From positions 4,966,501 through 5,030,500 of the forward strand of contig NZ_CP133778.1 of NCBI RefSeq assembly GCF_034347405.1: a stretch of DNA of 64,000 bases, in the 5' to 3' direction. The position numbers and the translations under genes are program-made. Source of the DNA: Pseudomonas sp. CCC3.1 (GTDB taxonomy: Bacteria > Pseudomonadota > Gammaproteobacteria > Pseudomonadales > Pseudomonadaceae). A model generated the notes under the pieces. It saw only the letters and a list, made by a program, of their open reading frames with translations, searched no databases and had not been told where the DNA came from. Below are positions 41,828 to 49,761 of this stretch, piece after piece. Position 1 is the first letter of the stretch. The number at the start of each line of letters is the position of its first letter.

Positions 41828-43219
41828 TCAGTTCAGTACCGTTGCCCCCGCTTTCTCGATACGACGACGGCGTGCCACCAATAGGCCCGCCGCCACAACC
41901 AGAATGCTCAACAAGCCGGTGGCCATGATTTCGGCCTGATGCTGCGGCTGGAACAGCATGATGGTCAAAATAGCCACGATAAACACGATCACCGCCCAAG
42001 TCAGACCCGGGAACAACCACATTTTGAACTCGATTTTCTCGCCTTTGGCCACGCGCTTTTTACGCATGCGCAGTTGCGAAACCGCGATCACCAGGTACAC
42101 CAACAGGGCGATGGCACCCGAGCTGGCGAGCAAGAATTCGAACACCGCCGCAGGTGCCACGTAGTTGGCAAACACCGCCACAAAGGCTGCGCCGGTAGAC
42201 ATCATCACCGCCCAGTAAGGCGTGCCGCTGGCGTTGGTGCGCTTGGCAGCCGCCGGTGCGTCGCCGCGCTTGCTCAGGGAGAAGAGCATCCGCGAGGCAG
42301 TGTAGAGCGCTGAGTTCAGGCAACTGGTCACAGCGATCAACACCACGATGTCGACGATCAGTTTGGCATTCGGGATGCCCATGCTGACGAGCGCGGTCTG
42401 ATAAGAGCCGAGACTGGCAAGGCTTGGGTCGTTCCAAGGCACCAGGGCCACAACGATGAAGATCGACACCAGGTAGAACAAGCCAATACGCCAGATCACC
42501 GAGTTGGTGGCCTTGGTGATTTGCTTGCTCGGGTCTTTGGATTCCGCCGCCGCGATGGTGACGATTTCAGTGCCCATAAACGAAAACATGGTGGTCAGCA
42601 TGGCAGCCAGTACGGCGCCCATGCCATTGGGCATAAAGCCGATGGTGTCGACAAGGTGCGAGACGCCGCTGACTTGGCTGGTTGGCAGCACGCCGAAGAT
42701 GGCCAACGCACCCAACACGATGAAGCCAATAATCGCCAGCACCTTGACCAGCGCGAACCAGAACTCAAACTCGCCGTAGTTCTTGACGCTGAACAGGTTG
42801 GTCACAGTCAGCAACAAGGTGATGACCAGGGTAAACACCCAAATCGCGGTGCCCGGGAACCACGCATGCAGGATGGTGCCAGCGGCGACGGCTTCCAGCG
42901 GGATGACCAGCACCCAGAACCACCAGTACAGCCAGCCGATGGTAAAACCGGCCCAATGCCCGATGGCACGGTCGGCGTAAGTGGAGAACGAACCGGTGTC
43001 CGGCGAGGCGACGGCCATTTCGGCCAGCATGCGCATCACCAGCACCACTAACGTGCCAGCGGCGGCATAGGCCAGCAGCACAGCGGGGCCCGCTTGGGCA
43101 ATCGCGTGTCCTGAGCCGACAAACAAGCCGGCACCGATGACGCCGGCGATTGACAGCATGGTCACATGCCGCGGCTTGAGCCCTTGCTCCAGGCCGTTAG
43201 AGGTTTGCGTATTGCTCAT
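41828..43219 (-). CDS. gabP: APC-family amino-acid permease, GABA permease-like
   Basis: 463 aa with about 12 transmembrane segments. LKPRHVTMLSIAGVIGAGLFVGSG is the family N-terminal signature and FSFMGTEIVTIAAAES the consensus in TM6. Length and sequence match GabP (gamma-aminobutyrate:H+ symporter), but substrate assignment within this family is inference. Start at 43219 (MSNTQTSNGLEQG) is chosen over an in-frame start 9 codons upstream. It is convergent with bphP and divergent from the ABC transporter cluster. Confidence 0.85.
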   Translation of the reverse strand: MSNTQTSNGLEQGLKPRHVTMLSIAGVIGAGLFVGSGHAIAQAGPAVLLAYAAAGTLVVLVMRMLAEMAVASPDTGSFSTYADRAIGHWAGFTIGWLYWWFWVLVIPLEAVAAGTILHAWFPGTAIWVFTLVITLLLTVTNLFSVKNYGEFEFWFALVKVLAIIGFIVLGALAIFGVLPTSQVSGVSHLVDTIGFMPNGMGAVLAAMLTTMFSFMGTEIVTIAAAESKDPSKQITKATNSVIWRIGLFYLVSIFIVVALVPWNDPSLASLGSYQTALVSMGIPNAKLIVDIVVLIAVTSCLNSALYTASRMLFSLSKRGDAPAAAKRTNASGTPYWAVMMSTGAAFVAVFANYVAPAAVFEFLLASSGAIALLVYLVIAVSQLRMRKKRVAKGEKIEFKMWLFPGLTWAVIVFIVAILTIMLFQPQHQAEIMATGLLSILVVAAGLLVARRRRIEKAGATVLN

Positions 43220-43769
43220 TGGGACTACCTTTGCAGTGAAAGCCATTCCGAGCGCCGCGCTTGATTACCTTCTCGTAAAAAGTAACCAACGGGGCGTTTA
43301 GAATTATTGACGCAATAAATGAGCCAAAATGTGACACATGCACGGTTTACGCGGGCTGCAACGTAGCAGGTCTCTTTTGGCAACCCATTGAGAGTAATGG
43401 CTTTTTGCTAATTTGTTACCGTAACACTCAGTTACAGGGCGTCTCGCGCACCAAAAAAACCCAAAAATTCCCATATGGCCCAAAACCGGTGCACATGTTT
43501 GACCTTTAGTAGGTTCGTGCTTCCAACACCGGGCTAAAACTGGCACCATCGCGACCTTTTTTACGCGACACCTGTCTGGCCGAACGGCAAAACACAGGGT
43601 CGGTTGTTGTCGGCGCGACAGTCAGCTGTAGCGATGCGACACACGACCACTCTTCTGCCTTTTGCGTCTGTGGGGCGGCTGGTTGCCTTGGCGACCCTAT
43701 GCTAGCTTGGCCATCGCCAGGAAGGCCCCCCAATAGCAGGATCGCACCCGAACACAATGAGGACCGCAC
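43220..43769. other. 550-bp divergent intergenic region, no gene seen
   Basis: It separates gabP from the amino-acid ABC transporter cluster and should hold both promoters. I see short A/T runs near 43451-43470 but no clear sigma-70 pair, repeat or RNA gene. A sigma-54-like string near 43698 has the wrong GG-GC spacing. Confidence 0.5.
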
Positions 43770-44543
43770 ATGGCTTTGGCCACGCCCGCGCTTGAAATCC
43801 GCAACTTGCATAAACGCTACGGCGAGCTTGAGGTACTCAAAGGTATCTCGCTGACCGCACGCGACGGCGACGTGATCTCGATCCTGGGCTCTTCCGGTTC
43901 CGGCAAGTCCACTCTGCTGCGTTGTATCAACCTGTTGGAAAATCCGCACGATGGCCAGATTCTGGTCGCCGGAGAAGAACTCAAGCTCAAGAAAGCCAAA
44001 AATGGCGAACTGGTTGCCGCCGATGGCAAACAGATCAACCGCATGCGCAGTGAACTGGGTTTTGTGTTTCAAAACTTTAACCTGTGGCCGCACATGACCA
44101 TCCTCGACAACGTCATCGAGGCACCGCGGCGCGTGCTGGGTCAGAGCAAGGCCGAGGCCATCGAAGTGGCCGAAGCGTTACTGGCCAAGGTCGGTATCGC
44201 TGAAAAGCGTCATGCCTACCCCTCTGAATTGTCTGGCGGCCAGCAACAACGCGCCGCCATCGCTCGCACCCTGGCCATGCAACCTAAAGTCATCCTGTTT
44301 GATGAACCCACATCAGCGCTTGACCCGGAAATGGTCCAGGAAGTACTTAGTGTGATCCGCGCGCTCGCCGAAGAAGGTCGCACTATGCTACTGGTCACCC
44401 ACGAAATGGGCTTTGCCCGTCAGGTGTCCACTGAAGTCGTGTTTTTGCACCAAGGCCTGATCGAAGAGCAAGGATCGCCTGAACAGGTGTTTGATAACCC
44501 GGTTTCAGCGCGCTGCAAACAATTCATGTCCAGCAATCGCTAA
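43770..44543 (+). CDS. polar/basic amino-acid ABC transporter ATP-binding protein
   Basis: 257 aa, HisP/ArtP class. Walker A SSGSGKST, Q-loop FVFQNFNLWPHM, signature LSGGQQQR, Walker B VILFDEPTSALDP and H-loop LVTHEM are intact. It powers the importer encoded by the next three genes. Its ATG follows GAGGACC. First gene of the ATPase-SBP-permease-permease cluster. Confidence 0.94.
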   Translation: MALATPALEIRNLHKRYGELEVLKGISLTARDGDVISILGSSGSGKSTLLRCINLLENPHDGQILVAGEELKLKKAKNGELVAADGKQINRMRSELGFVFQNFNLWPHMTILDNVIEAPRRVLGQSKAEAIEVAEALLAKVGIAEKRHAYPSELSGGQQQRAAIARTLAMQPKVILFDEPTSALDPEMVQEVLSVIRALAEEGRTMLLVTHEMGFARQVSTEVVFLHQGLIEEQGSPEQVFDNPVSARCKQFMSSNR

Positions 44544-44556
44544 CGGAGCAATACGA

Positions 44557-45312
44557 ATGCAGAACTATAAAAAACTTCTCCTGGCTGCTGCCGCCTCCTT
44601 GGTGTTCAGCGCTAATGCCCTGGCTGTTGATAAGTACAAAGTCGGTATTGAGGGCGCTTACCCTCCGTTCAATAACAAGAACGCCAGTGGTGAAGTCGTC
44701 GGTTTCGACCCGGACATCGCTATGGCCCTGTGCGCGAAGATGAAAGCCGAGTGCGAGATCGTCACCTCCGATTGGGACGGCATCATCCCGGCGCTTAACG
44801 CCAAAAAGTACGATTTCATCGTGTCGTCGCTGTCGATCACTGACGAGCGTAAGCAAGCCGTCGATTTCACCGACCCGTACTACTCCAACAAACAGCAGTT
44901 CATTGCGCCGAAAAAAGTCGATTTCAAAACCGACATTGCGTCGCTCAAGGGCAAGGCCTTGGGCACCCAGCGCTCAACTCAGGCCGCCACCTGGCTGGAT
45001 GACAACTTGGGCACAGACGCGACCATCTCGTTGTATGACACCCAAGAAAACGCCTACCTCGACCTGACCTCGGGCCGTGTCGATGCGTTGCTGGCGGACA
45101 AGTACGCCAACTACGACTGGCTCAAAAGCCCGGCTGGCCAGGCTTACGAGTTCAAGGGTGAACCGGTCAATGAAGACGACAAAGTCGGCATCGCGCTACG
45201 CAAAGGCGATGACCAACTGCGCGCCAAGCTGAACCTGGCCCTCAAGCAAATCGTTGAAGACGGCACGTACAAGAAGATCAACGACAAGTATTTCCCGTTC
45301 AGCATCTACTGA
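44557..45312 (+). CDS. periplasmic basic amino-acid binding protein (ArgT/HisJ-like)
   Basis: 251 aa. MQNYKKLLLAAAASLVFSANALA is a signal peptide; mature start DKYKVGIEGAYPPFNNKNASGEVVGFDPDIA. The SBP3 ligand-binding features YPPFN, GFDPDIA and DWDGIIPALNAKKYD match lysine/arginine/ornithine/histidine binders. GGAG precedes the ATG at 44557. Exact ligand is inference. Confidence 0.92.
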   Translation: MQNYKKLLLAAAASLVFSANALAVDKYKVGIEGAYPPFNNKNASGEVVGFDPDIAMALCAKMKAECEIVTSDWDGIIPALNAKKYDFIVSSLSITDERKQAVDFTDPYYSNKQQFIAPKKVDFKTDIASLKGKALGTQRSTQAATWLDDNLGTDATISLYDTQENAYLDLTSGRVDALLADKYANYDWLKSPAGQAYEFKGEPVNEDDKVGIALRKGDDQLRAKLNLALKQIVEDGTYKKINDKYFPFSIY

Positions 45313-45369
45313 CCTGCCTGACCGGTGCGCCAACGGGCGCGCCGGTCCCTAGCAAAGCCTGCCTACCCA

Positions 45370-46062
45370 ATGACTATCGATCTCTACGGATTCGGCCCGG
45401 CGCTTGCCGCTGGCGCGCTGATGACCGTCAAACTGGCACTCAGTGCGCTGTGCCTGGGCCTGGTGCTCGGATTGCTCGGTGCACTGGCTAAAACGTCGCC
45501 TTACAAGCCATTCAAATGGCTCGGCGGCGCTTATTCAACGTTGGTTCGCGGCGTGCCGGAACTGCTCTGGGTGTTGCTGATTTACTTCGGTAGCGTCAAT
45601 GCGGTGCGTGCCCTCGGCGAACTGATCGGCATGCCCGACCTTACCCTCAGCGCCTTCGCGGCTGGGGTTCTCGCGTTGGGCCTGTGTTTTGGCGCGTATG
45701 CGACCGAAGTGTTTCGTGGCGCCATTTTGGCCATTCCTAAAGGCCACCGCGAAGCGGGCATGGCATTGGGTCTGTCCAAGCCGCGGATTTTCACCAAGCT
45801 GGTGCTGCCACAAATGTGGCGTATCGCCCTGCCCGGCCTGGGCAATCTGTTCATGATTTTGATGAAAGACACCGCGCTGGTCTCCGTGATCGGCCTGGAA
45901 GAAATCATGCGCCAAGCGCAAAACGCGGTGACCTTCACCAAACAACCCTTCACCTTCTATATGGTGGCTGCCGTGATGTACCTGGGCCTGACCATTTTGG
46001 CCATGGGCACTATGTACGTGCTTGAAAAACGCGCCGCACGCGGCTTCGCGAGGAGAACGTAA
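45370..46062 (+). CDS. amino-acid ABC transporter permease (HisQ-like)
   Basis: 230 aa with about five transmembrane segments. Contains the EAA-like loop EAGMALGLSKPRIFTKLVLPQMWRIALPG and early FGPALAAGALMTVKLALSAL. Start at 45370 (MTIDLYGFG). Its stop overlaps the start of the next permease by one base (TAATG). Confidence 0.92.
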   Translation: MTIDLYGFGPALAAGALMTVKLALSALCLGLVLGLLGALAKTSPYKPFKWLGGAYSTLVRGVPELLWVLLIYFGSVNAVRALGELIGMPDLTLSAFAAGVLALGLCFGAYATEVFRGAILAIPKGHREAGMALGLSKPRIFTKLVLPQMWRIALPGLGNLFMILMKDTALVSVIGLEEIMRQAQNAVTFTKQPFTFYMVAAVMYLGLTILAMGTMYVLEKRAARGFARRT

Positions 46063-46751
46063 TGGTGTGGGAGCTTTTCCTCAAGTGGCTGCCCAAGCTG
46101 ATCCAGGGTGCAACCCTGACGCTGGAACTGACCGCCCTTTCGGTCATCGCCGGTTTAATTGTGGCCATTCCGCTGGGCATCGCCCGCTCATCCAAGCTGT
46201 GGTACGTGCGCTCGCTGCCTTACGGGTACATTTTTTTCTTTCGCGGCACACCGCTGCTGATTCAGCTTTTTTTGGTTTATTACGGCCTGGGGCAATTTGA
46301 GGCAGTACGCGAAAGCGTCTTGTGGCCCTACCTGCGCAGTCCGTTCTGGTGTGCCGTGCTGACCATGACCCTGCACACAGCCGCTTATATCGCAGAAATT
46401 TTGCGCGGCGCCATTCAGGCCATTCCACCGGGTGAAATCGAAGCCGCACGCGCCTTGGGCATGTCGCGCTTCAAAACCCTGGTGCACATCATGCTGCCGC
46501 GTGCTGCGCGCATCGGCCTGCCGGCGTACAGCAACGAAGTGATCCTGATGCTCAAGGCCAGCTCGCTGGCGAGTACCGTGACCTTGCTGGAACTGACCGG
46601 CATGACCCGCACCATCATTGCCCGCAACTACCAGACGGTGGATATGTTCCTGATCGCCGGGGTGATCTACCTGGTCATGTCGTTTGTTTTGATTCAGGGT
46701 TTCAAGCTGCTGGAGCGCTGGTTGCGCGTCGATGCCTGCCAAGGTCGTTGA
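46062..46751 (+). CDS. amino-acid ABC transporter permease (HisM-like)
   Basis: 229 aa with about five transmembrane segments. The EAA loop is EAARALGMSRFKTLVHIMLPRAARIGLPA, and RGTPLLIQLFLVYYGLG is the conserved early loop. It pairs with the preceding permease as a heterodimer. Its last 20 nt overlap the methyltransferase gene. Confidence 0.92.
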   Translation: MVWELFLKWLPKLIQGATLTLELTALSVIAGLIVAIPLGIARSSKLWYVRSLPYGYIFFFRGTPLLIQLFLVYYGLGQFEAVRESVLWPYLRSPFWCAVLTMTLHTAAYIAEILRGAIQAIPPGEIEAARALGMSRFKTLVHIMLPRAARIGLPAYSNEVILMLKASSLASTVTLLELTGMTRTIIARNYQTVDMFLIAGVIYLVMSFVLIQGFKLLERWLRVDACQGR

Positions 46752-47961
46752 CCCTCAGGGCGAGCCTTTGCTCGCCCGCTTTGAGGCGCTGGACACGTTC
46801 TTGCGTGACCACCAGCACCTGTGGCGCCCACGGCCCTTCACCCAACTGAAGATGCCGTGGGAAGCCCAACACCCCGAACTCTCTGCGTGGTTGCGCCAGC
46901 GTTCGTTGCAAGACGCTGAAGACAGCCACAATCAGCCGCACTCGTTAGATGCACCTGCGCCGTTTCCAGCACTGGCGGCCACCTCCTTTGCCCTCTGCGC
47001 CATTGACCGTTTGCCCGTGCACGCCTTGCCGCCAGCCGCTGCGCGCTTGCAGGTGGATGTACCCGGTCGCAAATGGCAGCAAATCGAAGCATTCGCCCAG
47101 AGCCTGAACTTTAAACAGGCGCCTGCTCACTGGCTGGACTGGTGCGCAGGCAAAGGGCACTTGGGGCGACGCCTGCTGAGTGCCGAGCAGCAACTGACCT
47201 GCCTGGAATACGACCCGACGCTGATCGACGCAGGCCAGACGCTGAGCCAGCGTCATCAGTTAAACGCCCGCCATGTGCAGCAAGACGTGCTCGCCGCTGA
47301 TGCCTCGTTGCAACTGCAACCCGGCATGACCCCGGTGGCGTTGCATGCATGTGGTGACTTGCATGTGCGCTTGCTGCAACTGGCCAGCGCAGCAGGCTGT
47401 GCACAACTGGCGATCTCGCCGTGCTGCTACAACCGAATCGGTACCGCGCAGTATCAGCCGTTATCCACAGCAGCCAAAGCGTCGCCCTTGCAGTTGTCGC
47501 TGGAAGACCTGAGCCTGCCGATGAGCGAAACCGTGACCGCCGGCAGCCGCGTAAGGCGCCAGCGCGATGAGTCCATGGCGCGCCGCTTGGGGTTTGATGG
47601 GCTGCAACGGCAGTTGCGTCAGCGTGATGACTACTTATCCACACCCTCGTTGCCCAGCTCATGGCTGAACAAGCCGTTTGCGCAATATTGCGAGGACCTG
47701 GCGGCGCTGAAAAACTTATCCACAACCGGCCACGAAGAGTGGGCAGCGCTTGAGGCGACGGGTTGGGAGCGGCTGGCTCAAGTACGCAATCTGGAGCTGG
47801 TACGCGGGCTGTTTCGTCGCCCGCTGGAGCTGTGGCTGGTGCTGGATCGGGCGTTGTATCTGCGCGAGCACGGCTATGACGTGCAGGTGGGCGAGTTTTG
47901 CGACAGCCACCTCACGCCACGCAATCTGATGGTGATTGCGCAGCGCACACAGCCTCTGTAG
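46732..47961 (+). CDS. SAM-dependent methyltransferase-like protein
   Basis: 409 aa. LDWCAGKGHLGRRLL is SAM motif I, LTCLEYDPTLIDAG the acidic motif II, and HACGDLH with SPCCYNRIG the following strand regions; this resembles the methyltransferase_32 group, often RNA-linked but uncharacterised. It overlaps the upstream permease by 20 nt. The stop TAG is supplied by the left end of a REP element (CTGTAG at 47956). Three identical TTATCCACA 9-mers, each encoding Leu-Ser-Thr with the rare TTA codon, occur at 47461, 47635 and 47716. Confidence 0.85.
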   Translation: MPAKVVDPQGEPLLARFEALDTFLRDHQHLWRPRPFTQLKMPWEAQHPELSAWLRQRSLQDAEDSHNQPHSLDAPAPFPALAATSFALCAIDRLPVHALPPAAARLQVDVPGRKWQQIEAFAQSLNFKQAPAHWLDWCAGKGHLGRRLLSAEQQLTCLEYDPTLIDAGQTLSQRHQLNARHVQQDVLAADASLQLQPGMTPVALHACGDLHVRLLQLASAAGCAQLAISPCCYNRIGTAQYQPLSTAAKASPLQLSLEDLSLPMSETVTAGSRVRRQRDESMARRLGFDGLQRQLRQRDDYLSTPSLPSSWLNKPFAQYCEDLAALKNLSTTGHEEWAALEATGWERLAQVRNLELVRGLFRRPLELWLVLDRALYLREHGYDVQVGEFCDSHLTPRNLMVIAQRTQPL

Positions 47962-48025
47962 GAGCGAGCTTGTCTCGCGATTTTTTAAAAATATAAAAGA
48001 TCGCGAGACAAGCTCGCTCCTACAG
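47956..48025. repeat. REP-type palindrome (CTGTAGGAGCGAGC family, copy 4)
   Basis: 70-bp element, same arms as the copies at 2417, 3437 and 38173. It overlaps the methyltransferase stop codon. Confidence 0.85.
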
Positions 48026-48041
48026 GGAGGGTAGTCAGTGC

Positions 48042-48452
48042 CTACGACCCGCGGTACGTCGAGAACCCATAAGGGCTGAGCAGCAACGGGATGTGGTAAT
48101 GCTGGTCGGGGTTCTTCACTTCAAATATCACCGGGATTTCCGGGAAGAAGGTCTCGTGACCGGTTTTCTTGAAGTACTCGCCGGTTTTAAACACGACCCG
48201 ATACTCACCGGCTTCAAACGCTCGCTTGGCCGGGAACAACTCGCCAATGCGACCTTGCTCGTTGGTGACGCCCTGCGCCAGCGGCTGCCAGTTCTGGCCG
48301 ACGTGTTTTTCCAGGGTCACGTTGACGCCCGGTGACGGCAAGCCGTTTTCCAGATTCAGTACGTGCACGCTCAACGGGTTGCCCGCTGCCAGCGCGACAC
48401 TCGAAATAGCACTCAGGCTCAAAGCTGCCAGGGTGGTTCGTAACATAGTCAT
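48042..48452 (-). CDS. hiuH: periplasmic hydroxyisourate hydrolase / transthyretin-like protein
   Basis: 136 aa. MTMLRTTLAALSLSAISSVALA is a signal peptide, so the protein is periplasmic. The transthyretin-related fold keeps LSVHVLNLENGLPSPGVNV at the N-terminus and the family-specific C-terminal YRGS. These enzymes hydrolyse 5-hydroxyisourate in urate breakdown. No other urate genes are nearby; instead it neighbours an HbpS-like gene and an HprRS-like two-component system, as E. coli hiuH neighbours hprRS. AGAGGA precedes the start. Confidence 0.88.
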   Translation of the reverse strand: MTMLRTTLAALSLSAISSVALAAGNPLSVHVLNLENGLPSPGVNVTLEKHVGQNWQPLAQGVTNEQGRIGELFPAKRAFEAGEYRVVFKTGEYFKKTGHETFFPEIPVIFEVKNPDQHYHIPLLLSPYGFSTYRGS

Positions 48453-48468
48453 CAGTCATCCTCTGGGG

Positions 48469-48951
48469 TTAATTGCGTTGTGTGGCCAAGCCAATTTGTT
48501 GGGCCGCGCTAATGGCGCAGCCTTCGTCCTGTTCGGCGCCGCCCGCCCCGGCCACGCCGATGGCGCCCACCAATTCACCGTCAGCAAACAACGGCACGCC
48601 GCCGCCTAACAGCAACAGTTCTGCAATGGAATTGAGGTTGGAGGCTTCGGGGTTGTTGCGGGCGCGCTCGGCAAACTGCCGGGTCGGGGTTTTGGTCGAG
48701 AGTGCGGTGTAGGCCTTGCGCTGGCTGGCCAGCAGGTTGTGCGGCCCCACACCTTCCGGGCGCATCGCAACCAAAACGTTAGCGCCGCGATCCAGCACGC
48801 TCAGCGCGCCGGTGCAGTGCTTGAGCGTGGCGTCGGCCAATTGGCGGGCGGTGGCCAGGTCCAGATCGGCATGGCGCGGTAGCTGGGGCGCTGCCTGAGC
48901 GGCGCCGACAACGCCAACCGCAGTCCATAACAGCAAGGTTTTCAGCATCAT
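48469..48951 (-). CDS. periplasmic HbpS/GlcG-like heme-binding-family protein
   Basis: 160 aa. MMLKTLLLWTAVGVVGAAQA is a signal peptide. The rest matches the GlcG/HbpS domain: LATARQLADATLKHC, SVLDRGANVLVAMRPEGV, ASQRKAYTAL and GGGVPLFADGELVGAIGVAGAGGAEQDEG. In Streptomyces, HbpS binds heme and works with the SenRS two-component system. Its start lies 135 bp from a divergent two-component system, and an HprR-type box sits between. The gene precedes hiuH by 16 nt on the same strand, so both are one unit. Confidence 0.85.
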   Translation of the reverse strand: MMLKTLLLWTAVGVVGAAQAAPQLPRHADLDLATARQLADATLKHCTGALSVLDRGANVLVAMRPEGVGPHNLLASQRKAYTALSTKTPTRQFAERARNNPEASNLNSIAELLLLGGGVPLFADGELVGAIGVAGAGGAEQDEGCAISAAQQIGLATQRN

Positions 48952-49016
48952 GGGCAAGCTCCTGTTCGAAGGACGCCACCTTAACCAGCCACCGCCGTCA
49001 GAACCCCGTCAGTTGG

Positions 49017-49032
49017 ATTACAAGTTTGTAAT
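49017..49032. promoter_or_regulatory. HprR/CusR-type box between the HbpS-like gene and hprR
   Basis: ATTACAAGTTTGTAAT: perfect arms ATTACAA/TTGTAAT with a two-base centre. It closely matches the E. coli HprR box CATTACAAAATTGTAATG. It lies 55 nt from the hprR start and 65 nt from the HbpS-like start, so it could control both directions. Confidence 0.8.
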
Positions 49033-49086
49033 AGGCAACACCACAGAAGGCGCCTAGCCTGTGACCACGATTGATCGAGGTGTGCG

Positions 49087-49761
49087 ATGCGTTTGTTAGT
49101 GGTTGAAGATGAAGCCAAGACGGCTGACTTCCTGGCCAAAGGCCTGAAAGAGTCAGGCTTTGCAGTGGATGTGGCACTGAACGGGCTGGACGGGCGCTAC
49201 TTCATTGAGCAGCAGGCGTACGACCTGATCATCCTGGATGTGATGCTCCCCGGTCTCAATGGCTGGCAACTGTTGCAACTGATTCGCCAGCGCGGCGCCA
49301 CCCCGGTGCTGTTTTTGACCGCCAAAGACGCTATCGAAGATCGCGTGCGCGGCCTTGAGCTGGGCGCTGACGATTACTTGCTCAAGCCCTTTGCGTTTGC
49401 CGAACTGCTGGCTCGCGTGCGCACCTTGCTGCGCCGCGGCCCGATGCGCGAGGCCGAGTCGTACAGCATTGCCGACCTTGAGATCGACGTGCTGCGCCGC
49501 CGTGTCAGCCGAGGTGGTCAGCGCATCAGCCTGACCAACAAGGAGTTCGCGTTGCTGCACTTGCTGGCCAGCCGCCAGGGCGAAGTGTTGTCGCGCACCT
49601 TGATCGCCTCCCAGGTGTGGAACCTCAATTTCGACAGCGACACCAACATGGTCGAAGTCGCCGTGCGCCGCCTGCGCGCCAAGGTCGACGACCCGTTCAT
49701 GCCTAAACTTATCCACACCGTGCGCGGCGTCGGCTATCAGTTGGAAGCACCCGATGAGTAA
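49087..49761 (+). CDS. hprR: OmpR-family response regulator, HprR/CusR/CopR type
   Basis: 224 aa. Receiver domain with VVEDEAK at the N-terminus, phospho-Asp in LIILDVMLPG and the KP of DYLLKPFAFAELLARVR; winged-helix DNA-binding C-terminus ending in LIHTVRGVGYQLE. It matches the heavy-metal/H2O2 response-regulator group. Name hprR is by context: divergent from hiuH and an HbpS-like gene with an HprR-type box between, like E. coli hprRS-hiuH. Copper sensing is the main alternative. Stop overlaps the kinase start. Confidence 0.85.
   Translation: MRLLVVEDEAKTADFLAKGLKESGFAVDVALNGLDGRYFIEQQAYDLIILDVMLPGLNGWQLLQLIRQRGATPVLFLTAKDAIEDRVRGLELGADDYLLKPFAFAELLARVRTLLRRGPMREAESYSIADLEIDVLRRRVSRGGQRISLTNKEFALLHLLASRQGEVLSRTLIASQVWNLNFDSDTNMVEVAVRRLRAKVDDPFMPKLIHTVRGVGYQLEAPDE

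Noticed and set aside
43698..43716. Sigma-54-like TGGCGACCCTATGCT upstream of the ABC transporter
   Set aside because: GG and GC are 9 nt apart instead of 10, and the -24 block is poor. No NtrC site nearby.
2417..48025. REP palindromes first read as a possible CRISPR array
   Set aside because: Copies are scattered singly between genes, are palindromic over their whole length and have no spacers.
49709..49717. TTATCCACA in hprR
   Set aside because: It encodes part of the conserved LIHTVRG motif of OmpR-family regulators, so coding constraint explains it.
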